From Hymenobacter chitinivorans DSM 11115 (lineage in GTDB: Bacteria; Bacteroidota; Bacteroidia; Cytophagales; Hymenobacteraceae): DNA of 64,000 nucleotides. The stretch lies in NCBI RefSeq assembly GCF_002797555.1, contig NZ_PGFA01000003.1, forward strand, positions 434,001-498,000, in the 5' to 3' direction. Below the pieces are notes generated by a model, which was given only the letters and a program-made list of their open reading frames with translations, had not been told where the DNA came from and searched no databases. The translations under genes and the position numbers were made by a program. This document shows positions 53,779 through 61,862 of this stretch, piece after piece. How positions within the stretch are numbered: position 1 is the stretch's first letter; the number at the start of each line of letters is the position of its first letter.

Positions 53779-54372
53779 TTATTGCGCGGCGGCGGCCGTT
53801 TTCGGGAAGAAAATCTGGAAGCCCACGGCCAGGCCCCACTGGTTGGCGCGGGTATCGGCCTCCAGATCCGTGTTGGCGTGCCGGTAATAAGGGGCTACTT
53901 CCAGGGCCACGTTCGGGGAAATAAAGTAGTTGTAGCCCACGCTCAGCCCGAGCTGCCCGTAGGAGTCTTTGACCACCGGAGCCGGGCCCCCATCCGGATA
54001 CTTGATGCGGTAGCCCAGAATGCCGTATTGCGCCTGCCCAAAAAACTTGTGCTTCGGCCCATCGGCCACGTAATAGCGGGCAAAAGGCGCCACGCCGTAG
54101 GTAAAGGCGCTGGTTTTGTAGGTGGTACCAAACGAGGGAAGCTTGGTGGAAGTATAGGCCAGCGTAAGCTCCGCGCCCAGGGCCAGCCGGTCGACAACGA
54201 ACACGCCCACGTTGGGAGTCAGGACCACGCCAAATTCCTTCGACTCGCCCTTGGAGGAAGCATACTGCAGCTCGGAAATATTAGAGCCTATCATCAGGCT
54301 GCCCTTCTCGGTTTGGGCAAATGCGCTGGTTGCGGTTACTAGCAATGCCCCGGTAACAAATAGTTTTTTCAT
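53779..54372 (-). CDS. Outer membrane beta-barrel protein
   Basis: 197 residues from MKKLFVTGALLVTATSAFAQ, a clear signal peptide (cleavage after AFAQ); the frame's longer form to 54615 overlaps the RlpA gene. Alternating strands such as GVAPFARYYVADGPKHKFFG, LGLSVGYNYFISPNVALEVAPYYRH and QWGLAVGFQIFF form an eight-stranded OmpW/OmpA-like barrel, common in Bacteroidota. No ligand or enzymatic feature visible. Terminator on both sides. Confidence 0.82.
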   Translation of the reverse strand: MKKLFVTGALLVTATSAFAQTEKGSLMIGSNISELQYASSKGESKEFGVVLTPNVGVFVVDRLALGAELTLAYTSTKLPSFGTTYKTSAFTYGVAPFARYYVADGPKHKFFGQAQYGILGYRIKYPDGGPAPVVKDSYGQLGLSVGYNYFISPNVALEVAPYYRHANTDLEADTRANQWGLAVGFQIFFPKTAAAAQ

Positions 54373-54414
54373 GAAAAAGAAAGGATGAACAGGTGTAATT
54401 GGGGGCGAAGCAAA

Positions 54415-54445
54415 ACAAAAAAGGCCACATGAAGTGGCCTTTTTA
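54415..54445. terminator. Terminator downstream of the RlpA gene
   Basis: AAAAAGGCCAC and GTGGCCTTTTT form a stem with a 5-base loop and T run, 28 bases beyond the minus-strand stop of the RlpA gene. Confidence 0.85.
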
Positions 54446-54472
54446 CTGTTTCCGGAAGAAATACCTGCGGAG

Positions 54473-55300
54473 CTACAAATTCTCGGCTTGCCGGACCAGG
54501 CCCGCAATGCCCAGCTCCTTGAGGCGGAGCTTGAGGGCTTCGGCCTCGGCCTTGTCGGTAAACTGGCCCACAATAACGCGGTTGTAGGGCTTGCCATTCT
54601 GGGTGCTTTCGGCAATGGTCACGGTCAGCTTCTCGTCCAGGGCCTGAATCTTGGCCTGCACGTTCTGGGCGTTGCGCGGGTCGCCGAAGGTGCCGGCCTG
54701 CACCACGAAGGTGGGAATCGGGGCCGGAACCACCACTACGTCGGTGGCTTCGGTAGCACCGGCTATTACGTCCGTCAGCGTCGTGACGGCGGCCAGGGTG
54801 GTTACGGCCGAGTCGGTGGCCAAAGCGGCCAGGTTTGCGGGAGCGTCGGTCGGGCCCAGGGGCGTGTCGCTGGGTACTACTTCGGCCACGACCGATACGG
54901 CGCCGCGGCGCACGATATCCAGGGGGCGGGCCGCTACTTCCGATAAATCCAGAATCCGCTGGTGGCGGAACGGGCCGCGGTCCGAAACGCGCACTACCAC
55001 GGATTTGCCGTTGGAGGGGTTCGTTACGCGGAGCTTAGTGCCGAAGGGCAGGGTTTTATGAGCGCAGGTATACTTAAAGCGGTCAAACCGTTCGCCGTTG
55101 CTGGTCCGGTGGCCCTGATGCTCGCGGCCGTACCACGAAGCCCGGCCGCGCAGCACAACGGCGCGGGAAGCCGAGGCCGAGGCCGGTTTTTCTTCTTCGA
55201 AACGCGTAGCCCGGGCTGCTTGAGGGAGGGCCGTGAACAATGCAAAAAGCAAGGCCATCATCAAGCCGGAAACATGCAGTCGTGTCGGTGTCAACTTCAT
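54473..55300 (-). CDS. rlpA: RlpA-like septal-ring lytic transglycosylase with SPOR domain
   Basis: About 275 residues from MKLTPTRLHVSGLMMALLFALF, a signal peptide; an upstream ATG at 55351 adds 17 residues without homology. The double-psi beta-barrel reads GRASWYGREHQGHRTSNGERFD, LPFGTKLRVTNPSNGKSVVVRVSDRGPF and RILDLSEVAARPLDI, with the conserved Asp of VSDRGPF in place. A Val/Ala/Thr-rich linker leads to a SPOR-type C-terminal domain (VVQAGTFGDPRNAQNVQAKIQALDEKLTV), which binds denuded peptidoglycan at the division site. In some bacteria RlpA cuts stem-less glycan; whether this one does is unknown. Confidence 0.9.
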   Translation of the reverse strand: MKLTPTRLHVSGLMMALLFALFTALPQAARATRFEEEKPASASASRAVVLRGRASWYGREHQGHRTSNGERFDRFKYTCAHKTLPFGTKLRVTNPSNGKSVVVRVSDRGPFRHQRILDLSEVAARPLDIVRRGAVSVVAEVVPSDTPLGPTDAPANLAALATDSAVTTLAAVTTLTDVIAGATEATDVVVVPAPIPTFVVQAGTFGDPRNAQNVQAKIQALDEKLTVTIAESTQNGKPYNRVIVGQFTDKAEAEALKLRLKELGIAGLVRQAENL

Positions 55301-55647
55301 TCGTTTGCTGGTTGGTGAGCAGAACAAATCTAGAAGAGGATTCCAAACCACCTAGCTGATTCCAACGCCGTTAGTCAAGCTGCTACGCGTGAAATTGTCT
55401 TTTTTTGACAAAATTTGCATTTAATTAATTGTTCTCAAACTTGGAAAATAGCCGATTGTGTTTCATTAAGGCGGATTTTGCACTATTAATAGAGGCTTGG
55501 CGAACGGCGTTAGAAATAAGAGTATGCGGGGGTAAAAAAATTTTGGCATTCACGGCCGAGCTATCTTCGAAGCGGGGTTGTAAAAGTCCCGGAATTTTGC
55601 TAAGGGTGTAAGGCGTCCGGCTGGGTGGTTTTGCCGTACTTTGCCCC
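55301..55647. other. Intergenic region between rlpA and the DUF72 gene
   Basis: About 350 bases, AT-rich around 55390-55460. It holds divergent promoters. GTACTTTG at 55636-55643 is close to a -7 box and ends 4 bases before the DUF72 ATG. No gene seen. Confidence 0.45.
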
Positions 55648-56562
55648 ATGGATTTTGGCCGTCTTTCCGACCTGCGCTACGTTGATTTTCGCCTCCCGCC
55701 CGACCACCCCGAAACGGCGGCCGTGCTGGCCCGGGCCCAGGCGGCCGGCCCGGTCGCGCCCCGTATATATATAGGGTGTCCGATCTGGACGAATAAGGCC
55801 TGGCTGGGCTCGTATTTTCCGGCCGGAATCAAGGACGCCGATTACCTGCACCACTACGCCCGGCAGTTCAACAGCATCGAGCTGAACACGACCCATTACC
55901 GGATTCCGGACGCGCCCACCGTGCGCAAGTGGCGCGACGCGGTGCCCAGTAGCTTCCGCTTCTGCCCCAAAATTCCGCAGAGCATCAGCCACGACCGGGA
56001 GCTGTACAACGCCGACGAGCTGACGACGACCTTTTGCCGCTCTATCAGCGGCCTGGAGGAGCGGCTGGGCCTGGCCTTTTTGCAGCTGCCGCCCACGTTT
56101 GGCCCCGAGCACCTGCCCCGGCTGGAGCGCTACCTGCTCGACTTCCCTGACTACGTGCCCCTGGCCGTGGAGCTGCGCCACCCGGCCTGGTACACCAATA
56201 CCACCGTGCGCGACTCGGTGTTTGCCATGCTCGAAGCCCTGGGCAAAACCCTGGTCTTGACCGACGTAGCCGGCCGCCGCGACGTGCTGCACCAGCGCCT
56301 GACCACGCCCACGGCCTTTATCCGCTTCAACGGCCACGGCCTGATTGGCTCGGACTACGAGCGGGCCACGGCCTGGGCCGAGCGGATTGCGGGCTGGCTG
56401 CAGGCCGGGCTGCAGACGGTGTATTTCTTTATTCACCAGAAAGACATCATGCACTCCCCGCTCTGGGCGCAGTTTTTCATCGAGAAGCTGCACGCCCTGA
56501 CTGGCCTGGCAATAGCGCCCCCGCAGATTATTCCGCAGCCGGTGCAGGGCAGCTTGTTCTAA
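55648..56562 (+). CDS. DUF72 family TIM-barrel protein
   Basis: 304 residues. IYIGCPIWTNKAWLGSYFP, YARQFNSIELNTTHYRIPDAPTVRKWRDAVPSSFRFCPKIPQSISHDREL and the late FIRFNGHGLIGSDYER...VYFFIHQKDIMHSP match DUF72 (YecE-like) proteins, small TIM-barrel enzymes of unknown reaction. The ATG comes only 4 bases after a TACTTTG box, so the transcript may be leaderless or nearly so. No operon partners. Confidence 0.92.
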   Translation: MDFGRLSDLRYVDFRLPPDHPETAAVLARAQAAGPVAPRIYIGCPIWTNKAWLGSYFPAGIKDADYLHHYARQFNSIELNTTHYRIPDAPTVRKWRDAVPSSFRFCPKIPQSISHDRELYNADELTTTFCRSISGLEERLGLAFLQLPPTFGPEHLPRLERYLLDFPDYVPLAVELRHPAWYTNTTVRDSVFAMLEALGKTLVLTDVAGRRDVLHQRLTTPTAFIRFNGHGLIGSDYERATAWAERIAGWLQAGLQTVYFFIHQKDIMHSPLWAQFFIEKLHALTGLAIAPPQIIPQPVQGSLF

Positions 56563-56675
56563 ATGACTGCCAGCCCCGGGGGCGGACCAGATTCCCAGGG
56601 TGAGCCACTACCCGGACTTCGTGAATTAACGTACCTTGGGCTACGCCGTCTGTTCTGCTGCCTTACCGTTGGTTT

Positions 56676-58778
56676 ATGAAGCTTTGGAGTACTCTTCGCC
56701 GGTTTGCCGCCGGTTTGCTGGTGTTGTCGTGCTTGCCCGCTACCCCGGGCCGGGCCCAAGTTCAGGAACCGGATGGGCACTGCCTGCTGGTACCCGTAGC
56801 GCCGGCCGAGCGGGCCCGGCGGGCGGCGCTGGTCGTGGAGGCCGAAGTGCTGGATGCCCGGGGCTTCTGGGATACCCGGCACCAGCGCATTTACACAGCC
56901 CACCAGCTGCGGGTGTTCAGCGTGCTCAAAGGCACGGCCCCCGCTCAGCTCACCATCGTTACTGAGGGCGGCCGGGTAGCCCTGGACGAGCAGCGCCTGA
57001 CCAACACCCTGCAGCTGCAGCCCGGTGACCAGGGCGTATTTTTCCTGACATCGGCCGGCTTTGCCACTACCGTCCCGGCCTCCTGGACGCCCTACGCCAG
57101 TGAGCAAGGGTTTATCCGCTACCAGCTCACCGATGCGTCGGCCGCGGAGCCATTTCGCCACTACCCGCTTATCGGGGCTGGTTTTTACGACGAGCTGGCC
57201 GCCAGCCTGGGCCAGCCCCGCCGGGTGATACAGCCCAACGAGGCGCTGCAGCAGGCCCAGCAGCGCCGCACTCAGCCCGTGGTAGCCGCCAAAGGCCAGG
57301 CGCCGGTTGTCAGCACGCTCAGCCCCACGGTGGTACCGGCCGGCGTGGAAGGTGTTCTGACCATCAGCGGTTCGGGCTTCGGAGCCACCCAGGGCACGGG
57401 CCGGGTCGAGTTTCGCAACGCCGACGATGGGGGCGCCTCCCTGGTGCAGGCCCAGCCCTCCGACTACCTCAGCTGGACCGACACCCAGATTCGGGTGCGA
57501 GTGCCTTCGTATAGCCCCACGGGTAGTCCGGCCGGCTCGGGTCCGGTGCGGGTCACTACGGGGGCTAGTCTGCAGGCCACCAGCGGCGCTTCGGTCATTG
57601 TGCCCTATGCCGCAACCAACGTGCAGGTGCAGGGGGCCGCTACCATTGTGCGGCCCAACCACATCAACCAGAATGGGGAAGGCGGCTACACGTTTCGGTT
57701 TGAGCCGGGTTTTGCGGCCAACCAGCCCGCTGCCGCCGCCTTCAGCCGGGCGTTGGAAACGGGCTGGCGCTGCCAAACCGGCATCAACTGGACGGTGGGG
57801 GCCGTGCGCACCACGACCACCACGGGTACCGACGGGGAAAACTCGGTGGGCTTTGATAACGGCAGTGAGCTGCCGGCCAGTGTACTGGGCCGCACCACGA
57901 GCTACTACAAAGGGTGCATCGGTAGCAATGGTAGTATCAGCTTTCAGGTCAGTGAAATCGACATGCAGTTCGACGACGGCGTGGCCTGGCAGTTCGGGCC
58001 GGCCCTGCCTACCACCCAGCAGTTCGACTTCGAAACGGTGGTGCTGCACGAGCTGGGGCACGCCCAGCAGCTGGGCCACGTCATTACCAACACGGCCGTT
58101 ATGTATTTCGGCGTAAGCCGGGGCCGCTCCAACCGGACGTTGACGGCTAATGATAAGACCGGGGCCCAGTTGGTGCTGCGCACCCGCAGCTTCCCGACGG
58201 CCGGCTGTGGCCCTTCGCCCATGCTGCCGGCTCCGCTGACCAAAGTAGCGGCCACGTTTGTGAGTGGCTCAGGCACGGAAGTAACCTGGACCACGCGGGC
58301 CGAGTGCCTAGTGAGCAGCTTTGTAGTGGAGCGCGCCGCCGATACCACGGCCTGGCAACCCGTGGCTACCGTGGCGGCTGGGGCGGCCAATAACAGCTAC
58401 CGCGTGGTCGATGCCCAGCCGCTGCCGGGCCTGAGCTACTACCGCCTGCGGGTGCGCCGCCCCGACGGCAGCCTCGACAACGTGGCCCCTCGCTTGGTGC
58501 AGGATGGCTCCGGGAGCCGCTCCGCCCTGCAGATTTTCCCCAATCCCGTGACGGGCACGCAGCTGCAGTTCCTGTTTACGGGCACCGCCGAGGGTATTTT
58601 ATCTTTGTTTATCTACGACGCAGTGGGGCGGCGCTACCAGCCCCAGGGTATCAGCAGCCGGGCGGGCACCAACGTGACATCCATCAGCGTGGCTAGCCTG
58701 CACCCGGGCTGGTACGTGCTGCGTTGGCGCGACTCCAACGGTAACTCGGGCACGACCAACTTCGTCAAAATCAACTAG
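56676..58778 (+). CDS. Secreted zinc metalloprotease with IPT/TIG, Fn3-like and T9SS domains
   Basis: 700 residues. Signal peptide (FAAGLLVLSCLPATPGRAQ). Residues about 210-300 form an IPT/TIG domain (PVVSTLSPTVVPAGVEGVLTISGSGFGATQGTG). The protease domain (about 310-510) carries VLHELGHAQQLGHV, the HExxHxxxxxH zinc motif with first His at 458. A Fn3-like region (about 515-600: LTKVAATFVSGSGTEVTWTT, YRLRVRRPDGSLDNVAP) and a type A sorting domain (LQIFPNPVTGTQLQFLF ... LHPGWYVLRW) end the protein. It should be exported by T9SS and act at the cell surface or outside. Stop overlaps the FabH-like gene's stop by 4 bases. Confidence 0.9.
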   Translation: MKLWSTLRRFAAGLLVLSCLPATPGRAQVQEPDGHCLLVPVAPAERARRAALVVEAEVLDARGFWDTRHQRIYTAHQLRVFSVLKGTAPAQLTIVTEGGRVALDEQRLTNTLQLQPGDQGVFFLTSAGFATTVPASWTPYASEQGFIRYQLTDASAAEPFRHYPLIGAGFYDELAASLGQPRRVIQPNEALQQAQQRRTQPVVAAKGQAPVVSTLSPTVVPAGVEGVLTISGSGFGATQGTGRVEFRNADDGGASLVQAQPSDYLSWTDTQIRVRVPSYSPTGSPAGSGPVRVTTGASLQATSGASVIVPYAATNVQVQGAATIVRPNHINQNGEGGYTFRFEPGFAANQPAAAAFSRALETGWRCQTGINWTVGAVRTTTTTGTDGENSVGFDNGSELPASVLGRTTSYYKGCIGSNGSISFQVSEIDMQFDDGVAWQFGPALPTTQQFDFETVVLHELGHAQQLGHVITNTAVMYFGVSRGRSNRTLTANDKTGAQLVLRTRSFPTAGCGPSPMLPAPLTKVAATFVSGSGTEVTWTTRAECLVSSFVVERAADTTAWQPVATVAAGAANNSYRVVDAQPLPGLSYYRLRVRRPDGSLDNVAPRLVQDGSGSRSALQIFPNPVTGTQLQFLFTGTAEGILSLFIYDAVGRRYQPQGISSRAGTNVTSISVASLHPGWYVLRWRDSNGNSGTTNFVKIN

Positions 58779-59722
58779 CGCTCCAGCAGCATGGCCCCGT
58801 AGGAGTAGCCGCCGCCGAATACGGTTACTACCACCCGCTCCCCGGCCTGAATCTGCTCCAGCTGCTCGGACAAGGCAATGGCGGCGCCGGCGCAGCCCGT
58901 GTTGCCCAGCCGGTCGATGTTGGAAACGGCCCGCTCCTCGGGCAAGCCCAGGGTCTGGAGCACGTTGCGGGTGATGCGCAGGTTGGCCTGGTGCGGAATC
59001 AGCCAGTTCAACTCGTCGGTGGTCAGGTGGTTGCGCTCCAGAATTTGCTGGGTAACCCGGGCCATATACTGGCAGGCGTGGATAAACACGTCTTTGCCGT
59101 AGGGCATAATGATGCCCTTGGCCACCGGCGTCAGGGTCACGGCCTCGTCGGCTTTACCAATGCCCCCGGCCCCGGCCGTAATCAGGTCCCGCACGAGCAA
59201 GTCGGAGGGGGAGAGGCGCTCCTTGCTGATAAGCAGAGCCGCGGCCCCGTCGCCCCAGAGGTGGCCGGCCACGGTGTCCTGCTCGTTGTTGTAGGCCGTA
59301 TTGTGCTCCGACACCACCACCAGCGCCCGGCTAGCCTTGCCCATGGCAAAATAGCCCTCCACAATTTCAATGGCGTTGAGCAGCGACGAACAGGCCGACG
59401 AAATGCTGACCACCGGAATATCCGTCACGCCGATGGCGCGCTGCACGGCGTGGGCCAGGGTATAAATCGTGTCGTGGGGCGTGTAGGTGGCCCCCACAAT
59501 CAGGTCGACGGCGGCGGCGGGAAACAACGGGGCGTCGGCCAGCACCCGCTCGGTGGCCTCCACGGCCATGGTATTGGTGTTTTCGCCCACGGCCGCCTTG
59601 CGCCGTTCCCGAATTCCCGTCCGTTCAATAATCCACTCGTGCGACAGGCCGTTTAGCCGCGTGAAATGCTCGTTGGTAATAACTTGGGCCGGCAGGTAGG
59701 CCGCCACTTGATGAATGTACAC
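58775..59722 (-). CDS. 3-oxoacyl-ACP synthase III (FabH-like)
   Basis: 315 residues. The thiolase-fold triad is intact: Cys 111 (SISSACSSLLNAIEI), His in LIPHQANLRI (about 240) and Asn in RLGNTGCAGAAIAL (about 270). It condenses acetyl-type CoA with malonyl-ACP to start fatty acids. The start ATG is at 59722. It stands alone, away from other fab genes, so it may be a specialised variant rather than the main housekeeping FabH; the sequence does not settle this. Confidence 0.9.
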   Translation of the reverse strand: MYIHQVAAYLPAQVITNEHFTRLNGLSHEWIIERTGIRERRKAAVGENTNTMAVEATERVLADAPLFPAAAVDLIVGATYTPHDTIYTLAHAVQRAIGVTDIPVVSISSACSSLLNAIEIVEGYFAMGKASRALVVVSEHNTAYNNEQDTVAGHLWGDGAAALLISKERLSPSDLLVRDLITAGAGGIGKADEAVTLTPVAKGIIMPYGKDVFIHACQYMARVTQQILERNHLTTDELNWLIPHQANLRITRNVLQTLGLPEERAVSNIDRLGNTGCAGAAIALSEQLEQIQAGERVVVTVFGGGYSYGAMLLER

Positions 59723-59885
59723 GGGTGGAAAAAGAAACGTAGGAGAACAGGTGAAAGAGGTGGCAAGGTACGCCGCGCCCGGTGAAAAATGGACTTTTTG
59801 CCCGGTTGGCGCGTACTTTGAGCAGCCTCCGGACGTTCAAACGCTCAATGACCGACCGGAGTTGGTAGTACTTCCCATAAAGATT

Positions 59886-60473
59886 ATGACATTTCCTTCC
59901 ACCTTTCCGCGCTGCCTCAGCGGCGCTGCGCTGGCCGCCGCGTGTATGTTGCTCACTCCCACGGCCCAGGCCCAGAAATACCGGACGGCCGCGGGCCTGC
60001 GGCTGGGCGCCGGTAGCTACGGCGTGACGGTGCAGCAGAAAATTCTGGACAAGGTAACTCTGGAAGGGCTGGGCATCGTGGGCACCCGCGAGGTTTCGGG
60101 CACGGTGCTGGCCGAGCGCCACTTCGGTATTCTGGGGCCCAGCCTCAACTACTACCTCGGGGCCGGCGGCCACCTGGGCAACCACAAGGACGACGGCGCC
60201 TTCGGCGGCTTCGACGGCATCGTGGGAGCCGAGTACAAAGTAGCCTTTGTCCCGGTGGTGCTGTCCTTCGACTTCAAACCCAGCGTGGAGTTCAACTCGG
60301 CCGACTGGGCCCGGTTCCCGACGGCGTTTTCGGTGCGCTACGTGTTTGTGAAGGAAAAGAAAACCGGCTTGTTCGACGGTATTCTGGGCGGCGGCAAAGA
60401 CAAGTCCGACAAAAAGGATAAGCCCAAAAAGAAGGAGAAAACCACCGAGCGGCGCGGCCTGTTCGACTTCTAA
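59886..60473 (+). CDS. Secreted/outer-membrane beta-barrel-like protein with a Lys-rich tail
   Basis: 195 residues from MTFPSTFPRCLSGAALAAACMLLTPTAQAQ (signal peptide); an earlier in-frame ATG at 59715 lies in the upstream region. The body has alternating strands (AAGLRLGAGSYGVTVQQ, FGILGPSLNYYLGAGGHLG, FDFKPSVEFNSADWARFPTAFSVRYVF) suggesting a small barrel, then a basic tail (KDKSDKKDKPKKKEKTTERR) ending GLFDF. No functional family recognised. TACTTTG at 59814-59820 may be its promoter box. Confidence 0.7.
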   Translation: MTFPSTFPRCLSGAALAAACMLLTPTAQAQKYRTAAGLRLGAGSYGVTVQQKILDKVTLEGLGIVGTREVSGTVLAERHFGILGPSLNYYLGAGGHLGNHKDDGAFGGFDGIVGAEYKVAFVPVVLSFDFKPSVEFNSADWARFPTAFSVRYVFVKEKKTGLFDGILGGGKDKSDKKDKPKKKEKTTERRGLFDF

Positions 60474-60475
60474 AC

Positions 60476-61474
60476 CTACAGCAGCAGCACGCTCACCAGC
60501 ACCGACAACACCATGCCGGTGAACAGTACCACGCCGTAGCTGGTCATCATCAGCAGCACCTTGGCCAGGGTTTTGCCCACCGACTGCCCAAAGTTGTTGC
60601 GCAGGGCCAGGAAGAAATACACGGCCGGCAGTAGCATCAGCAGCAGGTCCATTGAATCACTGCTGGTGAAGAGGCCCACCCCCAGATTGAGAATGAACAG
60701 CACGAACACAAAGCAGTGGAAGTGAATCGAAAAAATCAGGTGGGAGAGGTAGTACTGCCGCTGCCGCCGGTACAAGCCCTTGAGGAGTAGGGCAAAAAGC
60801 GGCATGAGGACGAACATGAGCAGGGGCAGGTTTTTTAGCCACTTCCGCGTCATTTCATCCGGCGACATATCCAACGTACGCACCGTCTGACGCAGCATCA
60901 GCCGGCGCATGAACGTGGGCTCTAGCTTCCGGCTGCGAATGGCGGAGTCGATGCGGGCCGAGGTAGGATTCTCACTCAGGCTGATGAGTTCGGCCTGCCT
61001 GAAATCCATCCCGTTCAGGCCGATGCGGTCATCGTACTTATCGAAAACAATGATGTTGGCCGGGCCGCTAGAACTCTGGCGGGCCGAGTCGGCCGCGGCC
61101 CGCAGCCGGTTGTTTTGCATAAGCTCCTTGGACGGGCGGCTGGAGCTGTGGCCGATACTCATCGACAGCAGAAAGAAAAAGACGAAGCTGATAAAGATGT
61201 AGAGCCGGATGGGCGGCACGTAGGGCATGCGGTGGCCGGCCAAAAAGCGCTTGGTCAGCTCCCCGGGCTTGAAGAGCAGCAGCTTGGCGGTGCGAAATAC
61301 CTTACTGTCGAAGTGAAAGATGCCTTCCAGAAACTCTTCCGTGACGTGGCCCAGGGAAAGGCTGACTTCCTGATTCTGCTGCCCGCAACGGGGGCAGAAC
61401 TCATCGGGCTGCTCGGCCGGGAAGGAGTAGCTGCAGTTGGCGCAGGCAGAAAGCTTAGCGTGGGAGTGGGCCAT
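60476..61474 (-). CDS. DUF3667 membrane protein with zinc ribbon
   Basis: About 332 residues from MAHSHAKLSACANCSYSF; upstream ATG at 61516 adds 14 residues. A zinc ribbon CANC...CPRC (about residues 11-29) is followed by the family core VSLSLGHVTEEFLEGIFHFDSKVFRTAKLLLFKPGELTKRFLAGHR and YVPPIRLYIFISFVFFFLLSM, then several more membrane helices after a long soluble insertion. Function unknown. Its stop lies 2 bases from the stop of the convergent barrel gene. Confidence 0.88.
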   Translation of the reverse strand: MAHSHAKLSACANCSYSFPAEQPDEFCPRCGQQNQEVSLSLGHVTEEFLEGIFHFDSKVFRTAKLLLFKPGELTKRFLAGHRMPYVPPIRLYIFISFVFFFLLSMSIGHSSSRPSKELMQNNRLRAAADSARQSSSGPANIIVFDKYDDRIGLNGMDFRQAELISLSENPTSARIDSAIRSRKLEPTFMRRLMLRQTVRTLDMSPDEMTRKWLKNLPLLMFVLMPLFALLLKGLYRRQRQYYLSHLIFSIHFHCFVFVLFILNLGVGLFTSSDSMDLLLMLLPAVYFFLALRNNFGQSVGKTLAKVLLMMTSYGVVLFTGMVLSVLVSVLLL

Positions 61475-61862
61475 AAGGAAATAGGGCCACGCAACCGGTA
61501 GCCGTAAGGTCTTCACAAATAAACAGCGCGGTTTCGGAATAGCCCAGCTCCGCGGTAAGTCCGGTAAAAATCAGCGGTTATTCGTCGGCCGCCTTTTTTG
61601 GATAAGGCCGGGCCAGGTGTTGGGGTAAGAAGGTATTGCAATAATAGCAGGTTTATATATATGATAATCAAGTAGTAAGTATTCAGAAAGCCAGAGAAGT
61701 AGACCAACGGGAGCAGTAGGCGGGTGAAGCAAGCTAACAGCGCCCATAGAATCACGGAGTTATAAACTATTTAATCCAATTAAAAATTAAAAACTTGCAA
61801 ATATTTATAAAATGCTTAGCTTTGGTAAGTAGCTCTTTTGTTGTACTATGTAAAGCTAAAGT
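61475..61862. other. Intergenic region before the PA14-repeat gene
   Basis: About 390 bases; the last 150 are AT-rich (61740-61860) and likely include the promoter. No credible gene, repeat or RNA seen. Confidence 0.45.

Noticed and set aside
61513..61755. 80-residue minus-strand open frame with hydrophobic stretch
   Set aside because: Lies in an AT-rich promoter region, overlaps the DUF3667 upstream region, and its Leu/Ile/Tyr stretch is what random AT-rich DNA encodes.
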